In this document: positions 14,660 to 23,533 of the stretch, piece after piece | Layout of the letters: every line of letters starts with the position of its first letter | Numbering within the stretch: position 1 is the stretch's first letter | Source of the DNA: Streptosporangium amethystogenes | GTDB lineage: Bacteria; Actinomycetota; Actinomycetes; Streptosporangiales; Streptosporangiaceae | Direction: 5' to 3' | DNA length: 43,172 bases | Assembly: GCF_000721075.1 (NCBI RefSeq) | Contig: NZ_JOEQ01000047.1 | Location: 1 to 43,172 of the forward strand | The notes under the pieces: model-generated | The model's database searches: none | Told to the model about the DNA's origin: nothing | Seen by the model: only the letters and a program-made list of their open reading frames with translations | Translations under genes and position numbers: made by a program

Positions 14660-15996
14660 GACGGACCCTGGCCCTGCTCACTGTCGCCGGGACCTCGATG
14701 GTCGCCCTGGCCTTCCTGATCCCGCTCGGGCTCATCGTCAGGGAGATCGCCCACGGCCGGGCCATGGCCGAGGCGGAACGGCAGGCGTCGGCTCTGGTCC
14801 CGGTGCTGGCCATCACCGTCGAGGAGAGCCGGCTCACCCACGCGCTGCTCAACACGGGTGCGCAGGACCGGATCGCGGTCCACCTGCCCGGTGGCGGCTC
14901 AGTCGGCACCGTCAGGGCCCCCGCCGAGACCGTGGCCGCCGCCTCCCGGCTGACCAGGGCCATCACCGCGGAGATGGACACCGGCTACCTTCTGCTGCGC
15001 CCGGTCGCCCTGGAGGGCGGGCGGACCGTGGTCATTGAGATCTTCATCCCCTCGGACGACCTCACCCGGGGCGTCGCCGCGTCGTGGGCCGTGCTGAGCG
15101 GGGTGGCGGCGGTGCTCGTCGCCGGCTCTCTGCTGGTCGGCGACCGGCTGGGCGTCCGGGTGGTGCGTTCGGCCCGGCGCCTGGGCAGGGCGGCGAGCGC
15201 GCTGGGCGCCGGAGATCTCAGCGTCCGCATCGAGCCGGAGGGCCCACCCGAGCTGGTCGCGGCCGGTGAGGCGTTCAACAGCATGGCCGACCGCGTGGTC
15301 CAGCTCCTGGCCGCAGAGCGGGAGATGGCCGCCGACCTGTCGCACCGCCTGCGCACACCTCTCACCGCGCTCCGGCTCAGCCTGGACCACCTGGGACCCG
15401 AGGCCGAACAGAGCAGGAGCGCGCTGGGCCGCCTGGAGGTGGAGGTGGACCAGATCATCTCGGCGGCCAGGCAACCCTCCCTGGCACCGGAGCTCGTCCA
15501 CTGTGACGCCGCCGAGGTACTGCGCGAGCGGCTGACCTTCTGGTCCGCCCTGGCCGAGGACCAGCAACGCGCCTGGGAGTGGATCGGCGCCTCGACCCCC
15601 ACCCGGGTCCCGGTCGCGGCAGGAGAGCTCAACGCCGTGCTGGACGCCCTGCTCGGCAACATCTTCCGGCACACCCCCGAGGGCACGGCGTTCACGGTGA
15701 CCCTGCACCAGGGCTCGGGCACCGTCGGCATACTGATCGCCGACGCCGGCCCCGGGATCCCCGACCCGGAGGCGGCGCTGCGGCGCGGGAGCAGCGGCGC
15801 GGGATCCACCGGGCTGGGCCTGGACATCGCCCGCCGGCTCGCCGAGTCCACCGGCGGCACGCTGCGGATCGACGCCTCCTCCCTCGGCGGCGCCAGGGTC
15901 CAGCTCTGGTTCCGCACCGACCGGCACGATCGGCCCCCGCGCATCACCCGACGCCTGGTCCGCGGCCGCTGGTTCCGCGGGAACGCAGCGCGTTGA
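14656..15996 (+). CDS. Two-component sensor histidine kinase
   Basis: 446 aa. Helix 1 at about residues 4-28, an extracytoplasmic domain of about 110 residues, helix 2 at about 142-165, a HAMP segment (RRLGRAASALGAGDLSVRI), then the dimerisation domain with phospho-acceptor His230 (DLSHRLRTPLTAL). The ATPase domain shows the N box (LLGNIFRHTPEG), G1 (DAGPGIPD) and G2 (GSTGLGLDIA). The F box is not obvious. GTG 14656 overlaps the regulator stop in GTGA. The C terminus adds a basic tail (RRLVRGRWFRG). The extracellular domain gives no clue to the ligand. Confidence 0.93.
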   Translation: MRRTLALLTVAGTSMVALAFLIPLGLIVREIAHGRAMAEAERQASALVPVLAITVEESRLTHALLNTGAQDRIAVHLPGGGSVGTVRAPAETVAAASRLTRAITAEMDTGYLLLRPVALEGGRTVVIEIFIPSDDLTRGVAASWAVLSGVAAVLVAGSLLVGDRLGVRVVRSARRLGRAASALGAGDLSVRIEPEGPPELVAAGEAFNSMADRVVQLLAAEREMAADLSHRLRTPLTALRLSLDHLGPEAEQSRSALGRLEVEVDQIISAARQPSLAPELVHCDAAEVLRERLTFWSALAEDQQRAWEWIGASTPTRVPVAAGELNAVLDALLGNIFRHTPEGTAFTVTLHQGSGTVGILIADAGPGIPDPEAALRRGSSGAGSTGLGLDIARRLAESTGGTLRIDASSLGGARVQLWFRTDRHDRPPRITRRLVRGRWFRGNAAR

Positions 15997-16102
15997 ACAG
16001 CCCGCTGAAGGTCACCGTCATGCTCGGCGAGGGACTGCCGGAGTTCGCGTGACAGGCCTGTCTCTTCCCTTTTGCGGTTCCGGCCCTGGAAACGGGCAGG
16101 AC

Positions 16103-16126
16103 CTCGCCTCGTTCAGGGGAGGCGAG
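16103..16126 (+). terminator. Hairpin downstream of the sensor kinase
   Basis: CTCGCCTC (16103-16110), 8-nt loop, GAGGCGAG (16119-16126), about 107 nt past the kinase stop. No T tract. The rest of 15997-16372 shows no convincing gene. Confidence 0.4.
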
Positions 16127-16372
16127 AAGCCGCCTCCATCGGGGAGCGGAGAAATCAGGCATTGGTTAGATCACACGTAAGCACGCCTTAAAAGCGGTTA
16201 AAGCCTGCTGCTTCGCCATTCCGGCTGCACGATCATGAGGGAGCGCGGCAGGGATCGCGTACGGCACCCGCGTCCGTGATCCCCCGCTCGTCTCACCGGG
16301 TCGGCCTCACGTTCAGACGGAGGGCGCGCGGCCGGCCCGGCAAGACGCGCCGGGATCCGCGACCAGAAACGA

Positions 16373-16416
16373 AAACCGCCTCTGGCCTGCACAAAAGTGC
16401 AGGCCAGAGGCGGTTT
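16373..16416 (-). terminator. Strong intrinsic terminator of tRNA-Ala copy 2
   Basis: Perfect 20-bp stem (16373-16392 with 16397-16416) around a 4-nt AAAA/TTTT loop, beginning 6 nt past the tRNA 3' end; on the minus strand the stem ends in GGTTTTC. This is one of the clearest terminators in the window. Confidence 0.9.
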
Positions 16417-16421
16417 AGCGG

Positions 16422-16494
16422 TGGAGCTATGGGGATTCGAACCCCAGACCTCCTCCATGCCATGGAGGCGCGCTACCAGCTGCGCCATAGCCCC
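16422..16494 (-). tRNA. tRNA-Ala (anticodon GGC), copy 2
   Basis: 73 nt, base-for-base identical to the copy at 7866-7938, including G3:U70 and anticodon GGC. Unlike copy 1 it has a strong terminator immediately downstream. Its upstream region differs; a TATGCT hexamer (16534-16539, minus strand) could be its -10. Confidence 0.96.
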
Positions 16495-16618
16495 TGGTCA
16501 CCGCTTCGAGTGCTCTCGTCGCGGCGCTTGGGAAGCATATAAGGACACCGACATGTTCACCTAATCGACGGCCACACGGCCCGCGCCCGCCACCGGGGCG
16601 CAAGCCGCACCGGCGAGG

Positions 16619-17251
16619 TCACTCCTGGGTGGCCTCGGGGCTGTCGTCGCTGCTGACCGGCTCGGGGAGGGTCCCGGCGTTGTGCTCCAGCAGGCGCCAT
16701 CCCTTGCGCGACTCCTCCAGCACCGACCACGAACAGTTTCCCAGGCCCCCCAGGGCGGGCCAGAGCTCCTGCGGCAGGTTCATGAGTTTGGCGATGCCGA
16801 GCCGGATCGCCGCCCCGTGGGAGGCGACGACGAGCAGGCCGTCGGAGTCGACCTGCGCGGCCCAGCGGCGTACCGCCGACGCCACCCTGTCGGCGACGTC
16901 GCCGACCTCCTCGCCGCCCGGCGCCTCCCAGGCCGCGAACTCCCTGGGCCAACCCGTGGAGATCTCCTCCCGGGTGAGCCCTTCCCACTGCCCGCCGCCC
17001 CGCTCCCGCAGATCCTTGTCGACCATGACATTCAGGCCGGTGACGCGGGCCAGTGCCGAGGCCGTGTCGAAGGCCCGTTGGAGATCGGAGGACACGATCA
17101 TGCTCGGGCGGAGCGCGGCGAGCAGCGAGGCCGCACGGGCCGCCTGCGCGATGCCGGTCTCGTCAAGCGGGATGTCGCTGTGGCCCTGGAAGCGGTGCTC
17201 GACATTCCACAGCGTCTGACCATGTCTGAGGCAGACGACGCGACGGCTCAC
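16619..17251 (-). CDS. Histidine phosphatase superfamily protein (phosphoglycerate mutase-like)
   Basis: 210 aa. The catalytic motif LRHGQT (His10) is near the N terminus, with SSDLQRAFDTA, RERGGGQWEG and the second catalytic His in VVASHGAAIR. The superfamily removes phosphate from sugars, nucleotides or vitamins; the true substrate is not given by sequence, and this clade in the rsfS-linked position is usually called a phosphoglycerate mutase-like protein. The start ATG overlaps the rsfS stop in ATGA, so the two are translationally coupled. The C-terminal 15 residues are acidic and likely disordered. Confidence 0.9.
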   Translation of the reverse strand: MSRRVVCLRHGQTLWNVEHRFQGHSDIPLDETGIAQAARAASLLAALRPSMIVSSDLQRAFDTASALARVTGLNVMVDKDLRERGGGQWEGLTREEISTGWPREFAAWEAPGGEEVGDVADRVASAVRRWAAQVDSDGLLVVASHGAAIRLGIAKLMNLPQELWPALGGLGNCSWSVLEESRKGWRLLEHNAGTLPEPVSSDDSPEATQE

Positions 17252-17655
17252 TCAGCTACCGCCCCGCGGGCACGCTGAGCGGCGACCTGGGTCACGCTGT
17301 CCGGCAGCGCGATGGAGGGGCAGTCCTTCCACAGGCGTTCGAGCGCGTAGAAGGTGCGGTCTTCCTCGTGCTGGACGTGCACGACGATGTCGATGTAGTC
17401 CAGCAGGACCCAGCGGCCCTCGCGCTCGCCTTCGCGGCGGACGGGCTTGGCGTCGGCCTCGATCCGCAGCCGATCCTCGATCTCGTCGACGATGGCGCGG
17501 ACCTGGCGGTCGTTGGTGGCGGAGCAGAGCACGAACGCGTCGGTGATGACGAGCTGGTCGCTCACGTCATAGGCGAGGATGTCATCGGCCAGCTTGTCCG
17601 CCGCCGCCTCGGCGGCGAGCCTGACGAGCTGGATGGATCTGTCGGTTGCTGTCAC
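17248..17655 (-). CDS. rsfS: Ribosomal silencing factor RsfS
   Basis: 135 aa. RsfS binds uL14 on the large subunit and blocks subunit joining, lowering translation in stationary phase or starvation. Typical sequence: DDILAYDVSDQLVITDAFVL, NDRQVRAIVDEIEDRL, and RWVLLDYIDIVVHVQHEE followed by FYALERLWKDCP. GTG 17655 matches the family start (MTATDRS); AGGAGG lies rather far, about 13 nt upstream. It is the first gene of a pair with the histidine phosphatase. In many actinobacteria nadD is directly upstream; here 312 nt separate them. Confidence 0.95.
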   Translation of the reverse strand: MTATDRSIQLVRLAAEAAADKLADDILAYDVSDQLVITDAFVLCSATNDRQVRAIVDEIEDRLRIEADAKPVRREGEREGRWVLLDYIDIVVHVQHEEDRTFYALERLWKDCPSIALPDSVTQVAAQRARGAVAE

Positions 17656-17967
17656 GGTGTGGGTCAGTCCTCCTACTAGTCGGCGCTGTCACCTATCAGG
17701 GTGCCCGATTCGGCGCTCATTGAAGAGCCACCGTTTGAACAACGCCTATCGTGGGCCGCCCGATTCCGTACCGCAAACGGATTGGCGGTCTGATCGGGGG
17801 CTTGGCGCGCGGTCGGGGCCGCGCTTGCCGATCTCGGGTGGGACGGGCAGGTGCCCGGGTCATTCGGCGATCAAACCGGCTGAGCTGTGGATACCCGCCC
17901 CACGCAAACTTCTCGAATCATAGCGAAACGTGTTCTAACTTGCGCCATTTCTGCAGATCATCGCGAT
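17656..17967. other. Intergenic stretch between nadD and rsfS
   Basis: No supported gene. It presumably contains a promoter for rsfS, but I could not fix its -10 and -35 boxes. It is less GC-rich near 17900-17960. Confidence 0.4.
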
Positions 17968-18639
17968 TCACCGAATCTCTTCCGGCCTGCCCTGTCCCAC
18001 CCGCCGGGGCCGCTCCCCCTCAGATGACGCCCTGCCGTAGAGGCCACGCTTGTTGATGTACTGGACGATGCCGTCGGGCACGAGGTACCAGATGGGCTCC
18101 CCTGCGGCCACCCGCTCGCGGCACTCCGACGACGAGATGGCCAGCGCCGGGATCTCCACCAGGCTGACCTTGCCCTCGGGAAGGCCAGGGTCGTGCAGGA
18201 CGTGGCCGGGCCTGGTGGCGCCCACGAAATGCGCGATGGTGAACAGCTCGTCGACGTCGCGCCAGCTCAGGATCTGGGCCAGGGCATCGGCGCCGGTGAT
18301 GAAGTAGAGATCGACGTCGGGCCCCCAGGCAGAGGAGATCTCCCGGAGCGTGTCGATGGTGAAGGTCGGCCCCGGGCGGTCGATGTCGACGCGGCTCACC
18401 GAGAAGCGAGGGTTGGACGCGGTCGCGATGACCGTCATGAGATAGCGGTCCTCCGCGGCGGAGACGGTCCTGTCGGCTTTCTGCCAGGGCCGTCCCGTCG
18501 GCACGAAGACCACCTCGTCGAGGTCGAAATGGTGGGCGACCTCACTGGCCGCGACCAGGTGACCATGGTGGATCGGATCAAAGGTCCCGCCCATGACGCC
18601 CAGGCGCCGCTTCCCCCGACCGGTAGGCGCGTTCATCAT
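17968..18639 (-). CDS. nadD: Nicotinate-nucleotide adenylyltransferase
   Basis: 223 aa. NadD joins nicotinate mononucleotide and ATP to form deamido-NAD in NAD synthesis. Signature motifs: [15 protein letters not shown] (the nucleotide-binding GxFDPxHxGH), [10 protein letters not shown], the [11 protein letters not shown] region and [13 protein letters not shown] 18639 ([14 protein letters not shown]) is preferred: the minus strand has TATGGT ending 7 nt before it and no Shine-Dalgarno site. An upstream ATG at 18651 lies inside that hexamer. The C-terminal 20 residues are basic and acidic mixed, likely disordered. Confidence 0.95.
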   Translation of the reverse strand: MMNAPTGRGKRRLGVMGGTFDPIHHGHLVAASEVAHHFDLDEVVFVPTGRPWQKADRTVSAAEDRYLMTVIATASNPRFSVSRVDIDRPGPTFTIDTLREISSAWGPDVDLYFITGADALAQILSWRDVDELFTIAHFVGATRPGHVLHDPGLPEGKVSLVEIPALAISSSECRERVAAGEPIWYLVPDGIVQYINKRGLYGRASSEGERPRRVGQGRPEEIR

Positions 18640-18646
18640 GAAACGG

Positions 18647-18652
18647 ACCATA
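18647..18652 (-). promoter_or_regulatory. -10 element TATGGT for nadD, probably leaderless
   Basis: Minus strand TATGGT, 7 nt before ATG 18639. It faces the divergent -10 of the M48 peptidase gene about 57 bp away. Confidence 0.45.
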
Positions 18653-18709
18653 CGCGCAAGCCGTACAGAGCTTTTAATCACCCCCCGCGCGTGGCAGGCA
18701 GACCCGACG

Positions 18710-18715
18710 TAGCAT
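18710..18715 (+). promoter_or_regulatory. -10 element TAGCAT for the M48 peptidase gene, probably leaderless
   Basis: TAGCAT ends 7 nt before ATG 18723 and there is no ribosome site between. Confidence 0.45.
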
Positions 18716-18722
18716 GCCGGAC

Positions 18723-19739
18723 ATGACCACCACCCCGGATCGCAACCGCGTGCAGCTTCCCGGCATCAGCTCACGCGCCTACGAACATCCCACTGACCGG
18801 TCCGCGCTGGTCGCCCTCCGATCGCTCAGCGGATTCGACACGGTGCTCAAGCAGATGTCCGGCCTGGTCAGCGAGCGCCGCCTGCGCCTGATCTACCTCG
18901 CCTCGGCCGTACGCACCGGTGACACGCAGTTCCGAGCGCTGCACGACATGGGCCGCGACGCGGCCTACACGCTCGACCTCCACCGCATTCCCGAGGTCTA
19001 CGTGCAGCAGAGCCCGCTGGTGCAGGCGAAGGCGATCGGCTTCGACGACCCGTTCATCGTCGTCACGACCGGCCTGCTGGACCTGATGGATTCGGAGGAG
19101 CAGCGCTTCGTCATCGGCCACGAGACCGCCCACATCCTGTCGGGCCACGCGGTCTACCGCACCATGCTCGACATCCTGACCCGTCTGGCCGCGCGCGTGG
19201 CCTGGATTCCGCTCGGCTACATCGGCCTGCGCGCGATCGTGGCCGGTCTGGAGGAGTGGCAGCGCAAGTCCGAGCTCTCCGCCGACCGCGGCGGCCTGCT
19301 CTGCGGCCAGGACCCCGATGCGGCGCTGCGCGCCCTGATGAAGCTCGCCGGCGGCTCGCGCCTGCACGAGATGAACATCGAGGCCTTCCTCGACCAGGCA
19401 CGGGAGTACGACACCGCGGGCGACGTCCGGGACGGCCTGCTCAAGGTCCTCAACCTGCTGGGCACCACCCATCCGTTCGCCGTCTCCCGCGTCGCCGAGC
19501 TCGACAAGTGGCGCCGTGGCGGCGAGTACGACACGATCATCGCCAGCGACTACCCCCGCCGCGCCGACGACGCCAACGCGAAGATCTCCGAGGAGGTCCG
19601 GGCTGCCGCCCGCTCCTACCGCGAGTCCTGGTCGCAGTCCCAGGACCCGTTCATCGGTGTCCTGCGCGACGTAGCGGAAGGTGCTGTCAACGCCGGGGAG
19701 CGCATCTTCAATCGCTTCTCCCGCCGCGATGGAAATTAA
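18723..19739 (+). CDS. M48 family zinc metallopeptidase
   Basis: 338 aa. The zinc motif HETAH starts at His133 (H133, E134, H137), and the third ligand is probably the Glu of ELSADRGG (Glu184), as in M48 enzymes such as HtpX and Ste24. One or two hydrophobic segments (about residues 155-180, [13 protein letters not shown]) lie between them, so membrane association is likely; there is no signal peptide. The middle ([26 protein letters not shown]) is typical of the family. Role: membrane or periplasm-side protein quality control, inferred. It is inverted relative to the surrounding housekeeping genes and divergent from nadD. Confidence 0.92.
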   Translation: MTTTPDRNRVQLPGISSRAYEHPTDRSALVALRSLSGFDTVLKQMSGLVSERRLRLIYLASAVRTGDTQFRALHDMGRDAAYTLDLHRIPEVYVQQSPLVQAKAIGFDDPFIVVTTGLLDLMDSEEQRFVIGHETAHILSGHAVYRTMLDILTRLAARVAWIPLGYIGLRAIVAGLEEWQRKSELSADRGGLLCGQDPDAALRALMKLAGGSRLHEMNIEAFLDQAREYDTAGDVRDGLLKVLNLLGTTHPFAVSRVAELDKWRRGGEYDTIIASDYPRRADDANAKISEEVRAAARSYRESWSQSQDPFIGVLRDVAEGAVNAGERIFNRFSRRDGN

Positions 19740-19754
19740 CCAAGAGTTCCACCG

Positions 19755-19785
19755 AAAGGGCCCGGACACCCGCCGGGCCCTTTTT
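19755..19785. terminator. Intrinsic terminator between the convergent M48 and kinase genes
   Basis: Perfect 11-bp stem AAAGGGCCCGG / CCGGGCCCTTT (19755-19765, 19773-19783) and a run of T, 16 nt past the peptidase stop. The leading A run makes it usable in both directions. Confidence 0.93.
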
Positions 19786-19827
19786 CATGCGACCTGAGCC
19801 GGGGGCCTCCCTGACGCAGGACGCCCC

Positions 19828-21636
19828 CTACACGAGGAGGGCGATCGCGCGTACGGCCGCCGAACACAGGGCGACGAAACCGCCCAGCACCGCGAGCGCG
19901 CGCAGCCCCTCCTTGCGGAGCTCGACGAGCTCGGCGCCGATCCGCTCGATCTCCCGACCGAGGAGGCCCCCACAGACGACGCCGAACACGACACCGGAGA
20001 CGGCGATCGGGGCCGAGTGCAGCCACCACTCCGGTGGCAGTGAGCCACCGAGGGTCAGCCAGAGTGCGAGACCCGCCAGGGCGGCCGCCGGCAGCCCCGG
20101 CCAGGCCAGGACGGTCAGCAGCGAGACGGCGAGGATCACCGGGAAGCCCAGCACCCGCAGGGCCACCCGGACCCTGGCCGACTTGCGCTTCCTGACCAGC
20201 CAGTGCCCGCCCCAGAGCGCGCGGGCCAGCGCGGCGAACAGGACGGTGACGGCGAAGGTGGCCGGCGGCCAGATGACCGTGGCCACGACGCACGGCACGG
20301 CCAGCACCGCCAGCAGGAGCAGCGCCGCGTTACCCGTGGGCAGCGGCCCCGCCCGGCCGGTGGCCTGAGCTTCCCCTGCCGCGCCGCCGGACCGTCTGCC
20401 CGCCCGGCGCCGGATCGCCCTGCCGTCCGCGGCGGAGGAACGCCCGCCCCGCGACGCCTCAACCGCCGCGAGAGCCGCACGCCCACCACTGGACACCTCA
20501 GCGGCCGGGGAAGCCTGACGCCCGCCCCGCGACGTCTCCCCCGCCGCGGGAAGCGCTCGCCCCGCGCGAGACGCCTCTCCGGAGGCGAGCGCCGCCCGTC
20601 CGCCGCGTGACGTGCCCTCCGCGGCGGCAGAAGGGCGTACCGCCCGCGCGGGCCCCGCAGAGCCTTCCGCCGCCGGAGTGGGCGGCCTTCCCCTGCCCGT
20701 CTCCGCCCTGGCCGATCGGCCGCTCCTCGCGGATTCGTCGCCCTTGGCGCGGGGCTTGGGACGGCTCTCCTGCTTCCTGGTTCCGCCGGGCTTCTCCCGT
20801 GCGGAACCGGCCGCCTTCCGGGAGATTTCCGCCTCGGGCGAGGCCACCCGGGCGAGGCGGCCGAGGCGGCCGGCCAGGAGGGCCGCGGTGGGGCGCTTGG
20901 CCGGCTCACGGTGCAGGGCCGCGCGGATCAGGGGCAGCAGGGCCGCCGGAACACCCTCAAGATCGGCCTGACCGTTGAGGATCGCGTACATCTGTGCCTC
21001 GACCGTGCCCCTGCCGAAGGTGGGCCTGCCGGTCGCCGCGAAGGCCACGGTGGCCGCCCAGGCATGCACGTCCGCGGGTTCGCCCACGGGCTCGTCGGCG
21101 AACAACTCGGGGGCGGCGTAACCGGGGGTGCCGAGGAAGGTGCCGGTCAGGGTGAGTCTGGTGGCGTCCAGGACGTGGGCGATGCCGAAGTCGATGAGGA
21201 CGGGCTCGTCGTCCTCGTTGACCAGCACGTTGGCGGGCTTGAGGTCGCGGTGGACGACCCCGGCCGCGTGGATGATCGACAGGGCGGTGGCCAGCCCCTG
21301 TGCGAGGGTGAGCAGGCCGCCTTCCAGGGGACCGCCGCGCCGCACCCGCTCCAGAAGGGTTTCTCCCTCGATGTGCTCCATGACCAGGTAGGGCCGATCA
21401 CCGTTGAGGTCGGCGTCGACGACACGGGCCACGTAGGGGCTCTCGACCCGGCGAAGGGCACGTACCTCCCGCTCCAGACGTATCCGGGCCTCGGAGTCGG
21501 TGTCGACCATGTCGTGGAGGACCTTGAGCGCGACGTTGTCACCCCGGCGGCCGGTGGCGAGGTAGACCTCGCCCATGCCTCCCCGGCCGAGACGCTCCAG
21601 CAACGTGTAGGGACCGACCCGCCCGAGACGACCCAT
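19828..21636 (-). CDS. Membrane Ser/Thr protein kinase with 13-residue repeats and multi-pass C terminus
   Basis: 602 aa. The N-terminal kinase domain (1-265) is complete: GRGGMGEVY loop (17-25), Lys38, HRDLKPAN with Asp131, DFG (149-151), GTPGYAAPE. A long Arg/Ala/Ser-rich linker (about 265-430) contains five copies of a 13-residue unit, E-x-S-R-G-G-R-x4-A-x, at about residues 335-400. The C-terminal 170 residues hold about five hydrophobic helices, unlike PknB-type kinases, which have one helix and PASTA domains outside. ATG 21636 is fixed by AGGAGGT 3-4 nt upstream. It faces the M48 gene and lies downstream of proA on the same strand. Substrates and signal are unknown. Confidence 0.93.
   Translation of the reverse strand: MGRLGRVGPYTLLERLGRGGMGEVYLATGRRGDNVALKVLHDMVDTDSEARIRLEREVRALRRVESPYVARVVDADLNGDRPYLVMEHIEGETLLERVRRGGPLEGGLLTLAQGLATALSIIHAAGVVHRDLKPANVLVNEDDEPVLIDFGIAHVLDATRLTLTGTFLGTPGYAAPELFADEPVGEPADVHAWAATVAFAATGRPTFGRGTVEAQMYAILNGQADLEGVPAALLPLIRAALHREPAKRPTAALLAGRLGRLARVASPEAEISRKAAGSAREKPGGTRKQESRPKPRAKGDESARSGRSARAETGRGRPPTPAAEGSAGPARAVRPSAAAEGTSRGGRAALASGEASRAGRALPAAGETSRGGRQASPAAEVSSGGRAALAAVEASRGGRSSAADGRAIRRRAGRRSGGAAGEAQATGRAGPLPTGNAALLLLAVLAVPCVVATVIWPPATFAVTVLFAALARALWGGHWLVRKRKSARVRVALRVLGFPVILAVSLLTVLAWPGLPAAALAGLALWLTLGGSLPPEWWLHSAPIAVSGVVFGVVCGGLLGREIERIGAELVELRKEGLRALAVLGGFVALCSAAVRAIALLV
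20437..20630 (-). repeat. Five degenerate 39-bp direct repeats in the kinase linker
   Basis: Encodes the 13-residue unit E-x-S-[RS]-[GA]-G-R-x4-A-x, five times in tandem. The copies differ in the four variable positions. Basic (one to two Arg per unit) and rich in Ser, so a possible autophosphorylation or nucleic acid or lipid contact region (inference). Confidence 0.75.
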
Positions 21637-21857
21637 ATGACCTCCTGCGTCGGCCACATGGGTCAGGGACCGCTGCGCCTATCGGGTCGCTCGCTTCCGC
21701 TCGCTTCCCTGCTGTCCAGCCGTAGGAGACCACACCATAGCGGGCGAGTGTGACGTTTTCCCGATGGCACGCCGGACTCCCGGAAAGATCGGCCTGACGG
21801 GACGCGCGTCTCCTCATGCGCCTCGTCAGGCTCGGGTCAGACCACGCGCGGAGCGTC

Positions 21858-22049
21858 TCAGGGCCGGCGAGCAGGCCCGCGGACCGGGTCTTCCAGCAGG
21901 CTGTCGAGCTTCGCGGTGGGTTCCGCCGACAGGTCACGGCGCCGGGTGCGGCGCCAGTTGACGTGCCCGCGGCTCTCCATGAGCAGCAGCAACCGGTCCA
22001 CAGCAAAAACGACAAAAGCTATGAAGAGGAGTGCAACCACGATTTCCAT
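21858..22049 (-). CDS. Small single-pass membrane protein, 63 aa
   Basis: One N-terminal helix (MEIVVALLFIAFVVFAVDRLLLL) followed by a basic patch (RGHVNWRRTRRRDL) and an acidic C-terminal helix. No family recognised. It lies 182 nt downstream of proA and 221 nt upstream of the kinase gene on the same strand. The ribosome site is weak (GGA at 7 nt), so it could be an unexpressed frame, though its composition looks like a real small membrane protein. Confidence 0.5.
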   Translation of the reverse strand: MEIVVALLFIAFVVFAVDRLLLLMESRGHVNWRRTRRRDLSAEPTAKLDSLLEDPVRGPARRP

Positions 22050-22231
22050 GAAGTCCAGTCAAACCACAAGCGACCGCGATCACATGGAGCGACACACCAT
22101 AACGCTCGGCTACGAGCAGGGGCATCGCACGAAATCCCCGGTGGATCACACCCGTACCGCGCGGTTCGCGGAGTGTTCCCGATGCCGTTGATCCTCGTCG
22201 TCGGGAGCACTCCGCGGCCCACGCCCCTACC

Positions 22232-23515
22232 TCAGGCCGGCTTCGCCGAGGCGAGGACCGTGCCCTCGCTGGTGCGCAGGTGACCCTCGCCGGTGTAGAC
22301 CCACTTGGTCGAGGTCAGCTCCGGCAGGCCCATGGGGCCGCGCGCGTGCAGCTTCTGGGTGGAGATGCCGATCTCCGCGCCGAAGCCGAACTCCGCGCCG
22401 TCGGTGAACCGGGTCGAGGCGTTGACCGCCACGGCCGCGGAGTCGACCAGGGCGACGAACCTGCGGGAGGCGCTGACCGAGCGCGTGACGATCGCGTCGG
22501 TGTGGGCTGAGCCGTACTTCCTGATGTGCGCGACCGCGTCCTCCAGCGAGTCGACCACGGCGGCCGCGATGTCCAGCGAGAGGTACTCCATCCGGAAGTC
22601 CTCCTCCTCGGCGGGTACCACGTCACCGTACGCCGCGACGCGGGCGTCACCGTGCACCGTGACGCCCTCCGCCGCCAGCGCGGCCAGCGCGCGCGGCACG
22701 AAGGTGTCCGCCACGGCCGCGTGCACCAGGAGCGTCTCCGCGGAGTTGCAGACCGAGGGGCGCTGGACCTTGGCGTTGATCAGGATCTGGATCGCCAGGT
22801 CGAGGTCGGCATCGGCGTCGACATAGACGTGACAGTTGCCCACGCCGGTCTCGATCACCGGGACCGTGGACTCCTCCACCACCGAATTGATCAGCGAGGC
22901 CCCGCCACGCGGGATCAGCACGTCGACCAGGCCGCGAGCCCGCATGAGCTGCTTGACCGAGTCGCGGGTCAGCCCGGGAACCAGCTGGACGGCCCCCGCG
23001 GGCACCCCGGTGTCCGCCAGCGCCTCCTGCATGATCCTGACAAGGACCCTGTTGGACTCGTACGCGCTGGAGGAGCCGCGCAGCAGGGTGGCGTTGCCGC
23101 TCTTGAGGCAGAGCGCCGCGGCGTCCACGGTCACATTGGGCCGGCCCTCGTAGATGATGCCGATCACCCCGAGCGGGACCCGGAGCTGGCGCAGTTCCAG
23201 TCCGTTGGGCAGCGTGCTGCCCCGGATCACCTCACCCACCGGGTCGGGAAGGTCTGCGACCTGACGGACCGCCTCGGCGATCGCCTCGATCCTGGTCTCG
23301 TCGAGAGCGAGACGGTCGATCATGTACTCGGAGGTCCCGCTCCCCCTGGCCTTCTCGACGTCGAGCGCGTTGGCCGCGACGATCTCGGCGGCCCCGGCCA
23401 CGAGCGCGTCCGCGATCACCCGGAGCGCGGCGTCCTTCGGTGCCCTCGGCAGCGGGGCCAGCTCGGCGGCGGCCTCTTTAGCCGCCAGGGCTACCTTCAG
23501 GAAGTCCTCGGACAT
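22232..23515 (-). CDS. proA: Gamma-glutamyl phosphate reductase
   Basis: 427 aa. Second step of proline synthesis: reduces glutamyl-5-phosphate to the semialdehyde with NADPH. Family motifs: [29 protein letters not shown], the catalytic Cys in [10 protein letters not shown], and [22 protein letters not shown] near the C terminus. ATG 23515 (MSEDFLK) has GGAG 6 nt upstream; a TTG at 23527 is less likely. It lies 18 nt after proB and surely shares its transcript. Confidence 0.97.
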   Translation of the reverse strand: MSEDFLKVALAAKEAAAELAPLPRAPKDAALRVIADALVAGAAEIVAANALDVEKARGSGTSEYMIDRLALDETRIEAIAEAVRQVADLPDPVGEVIRGSTLPNGLELRQLRVPLGVIGIIYEGRPNVTVDAAALCLKSGNATLLRGSSSAYESNRVLVRIMQEALADTGVPAGAVQLVPGLTRDSVKQLMRARGLVDVLIPRGGASLINSVVEESTVPVIETGVGNCHVYVDADADLDLAIQILINAKVQRPSVCNSAETLLVHAAVADTFVPRALAALAAEGVTVHGDARVAAYGDVVPAEEEDFRMEYLSLDIAAAVVDSLEDAVAHIRKYGSAHTDAIVTRSVSASRRFVALVDSAAVAVNASTRFTDGAEFGFGAEIGISTQKLHARGPMGLPELTSTKWVYTGEGHLRTSEGTVLASAKPA

Positions 23516-23533
23516 CTCGCGCTCCAAAAAGAA

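Noticed and set aside
15944..16162. 72-aa minus-strand frame after the sensor kinase
   Set aside because: No ribosome site, overlaps the kinase end, and the product is not protein-like.
7866..16494. Integrated element with integrase at the tRNA genes
   Set aside because: No integrase, excisionase or phage gene lies between the tRNA copies, so only the possibility of recombination is reported.
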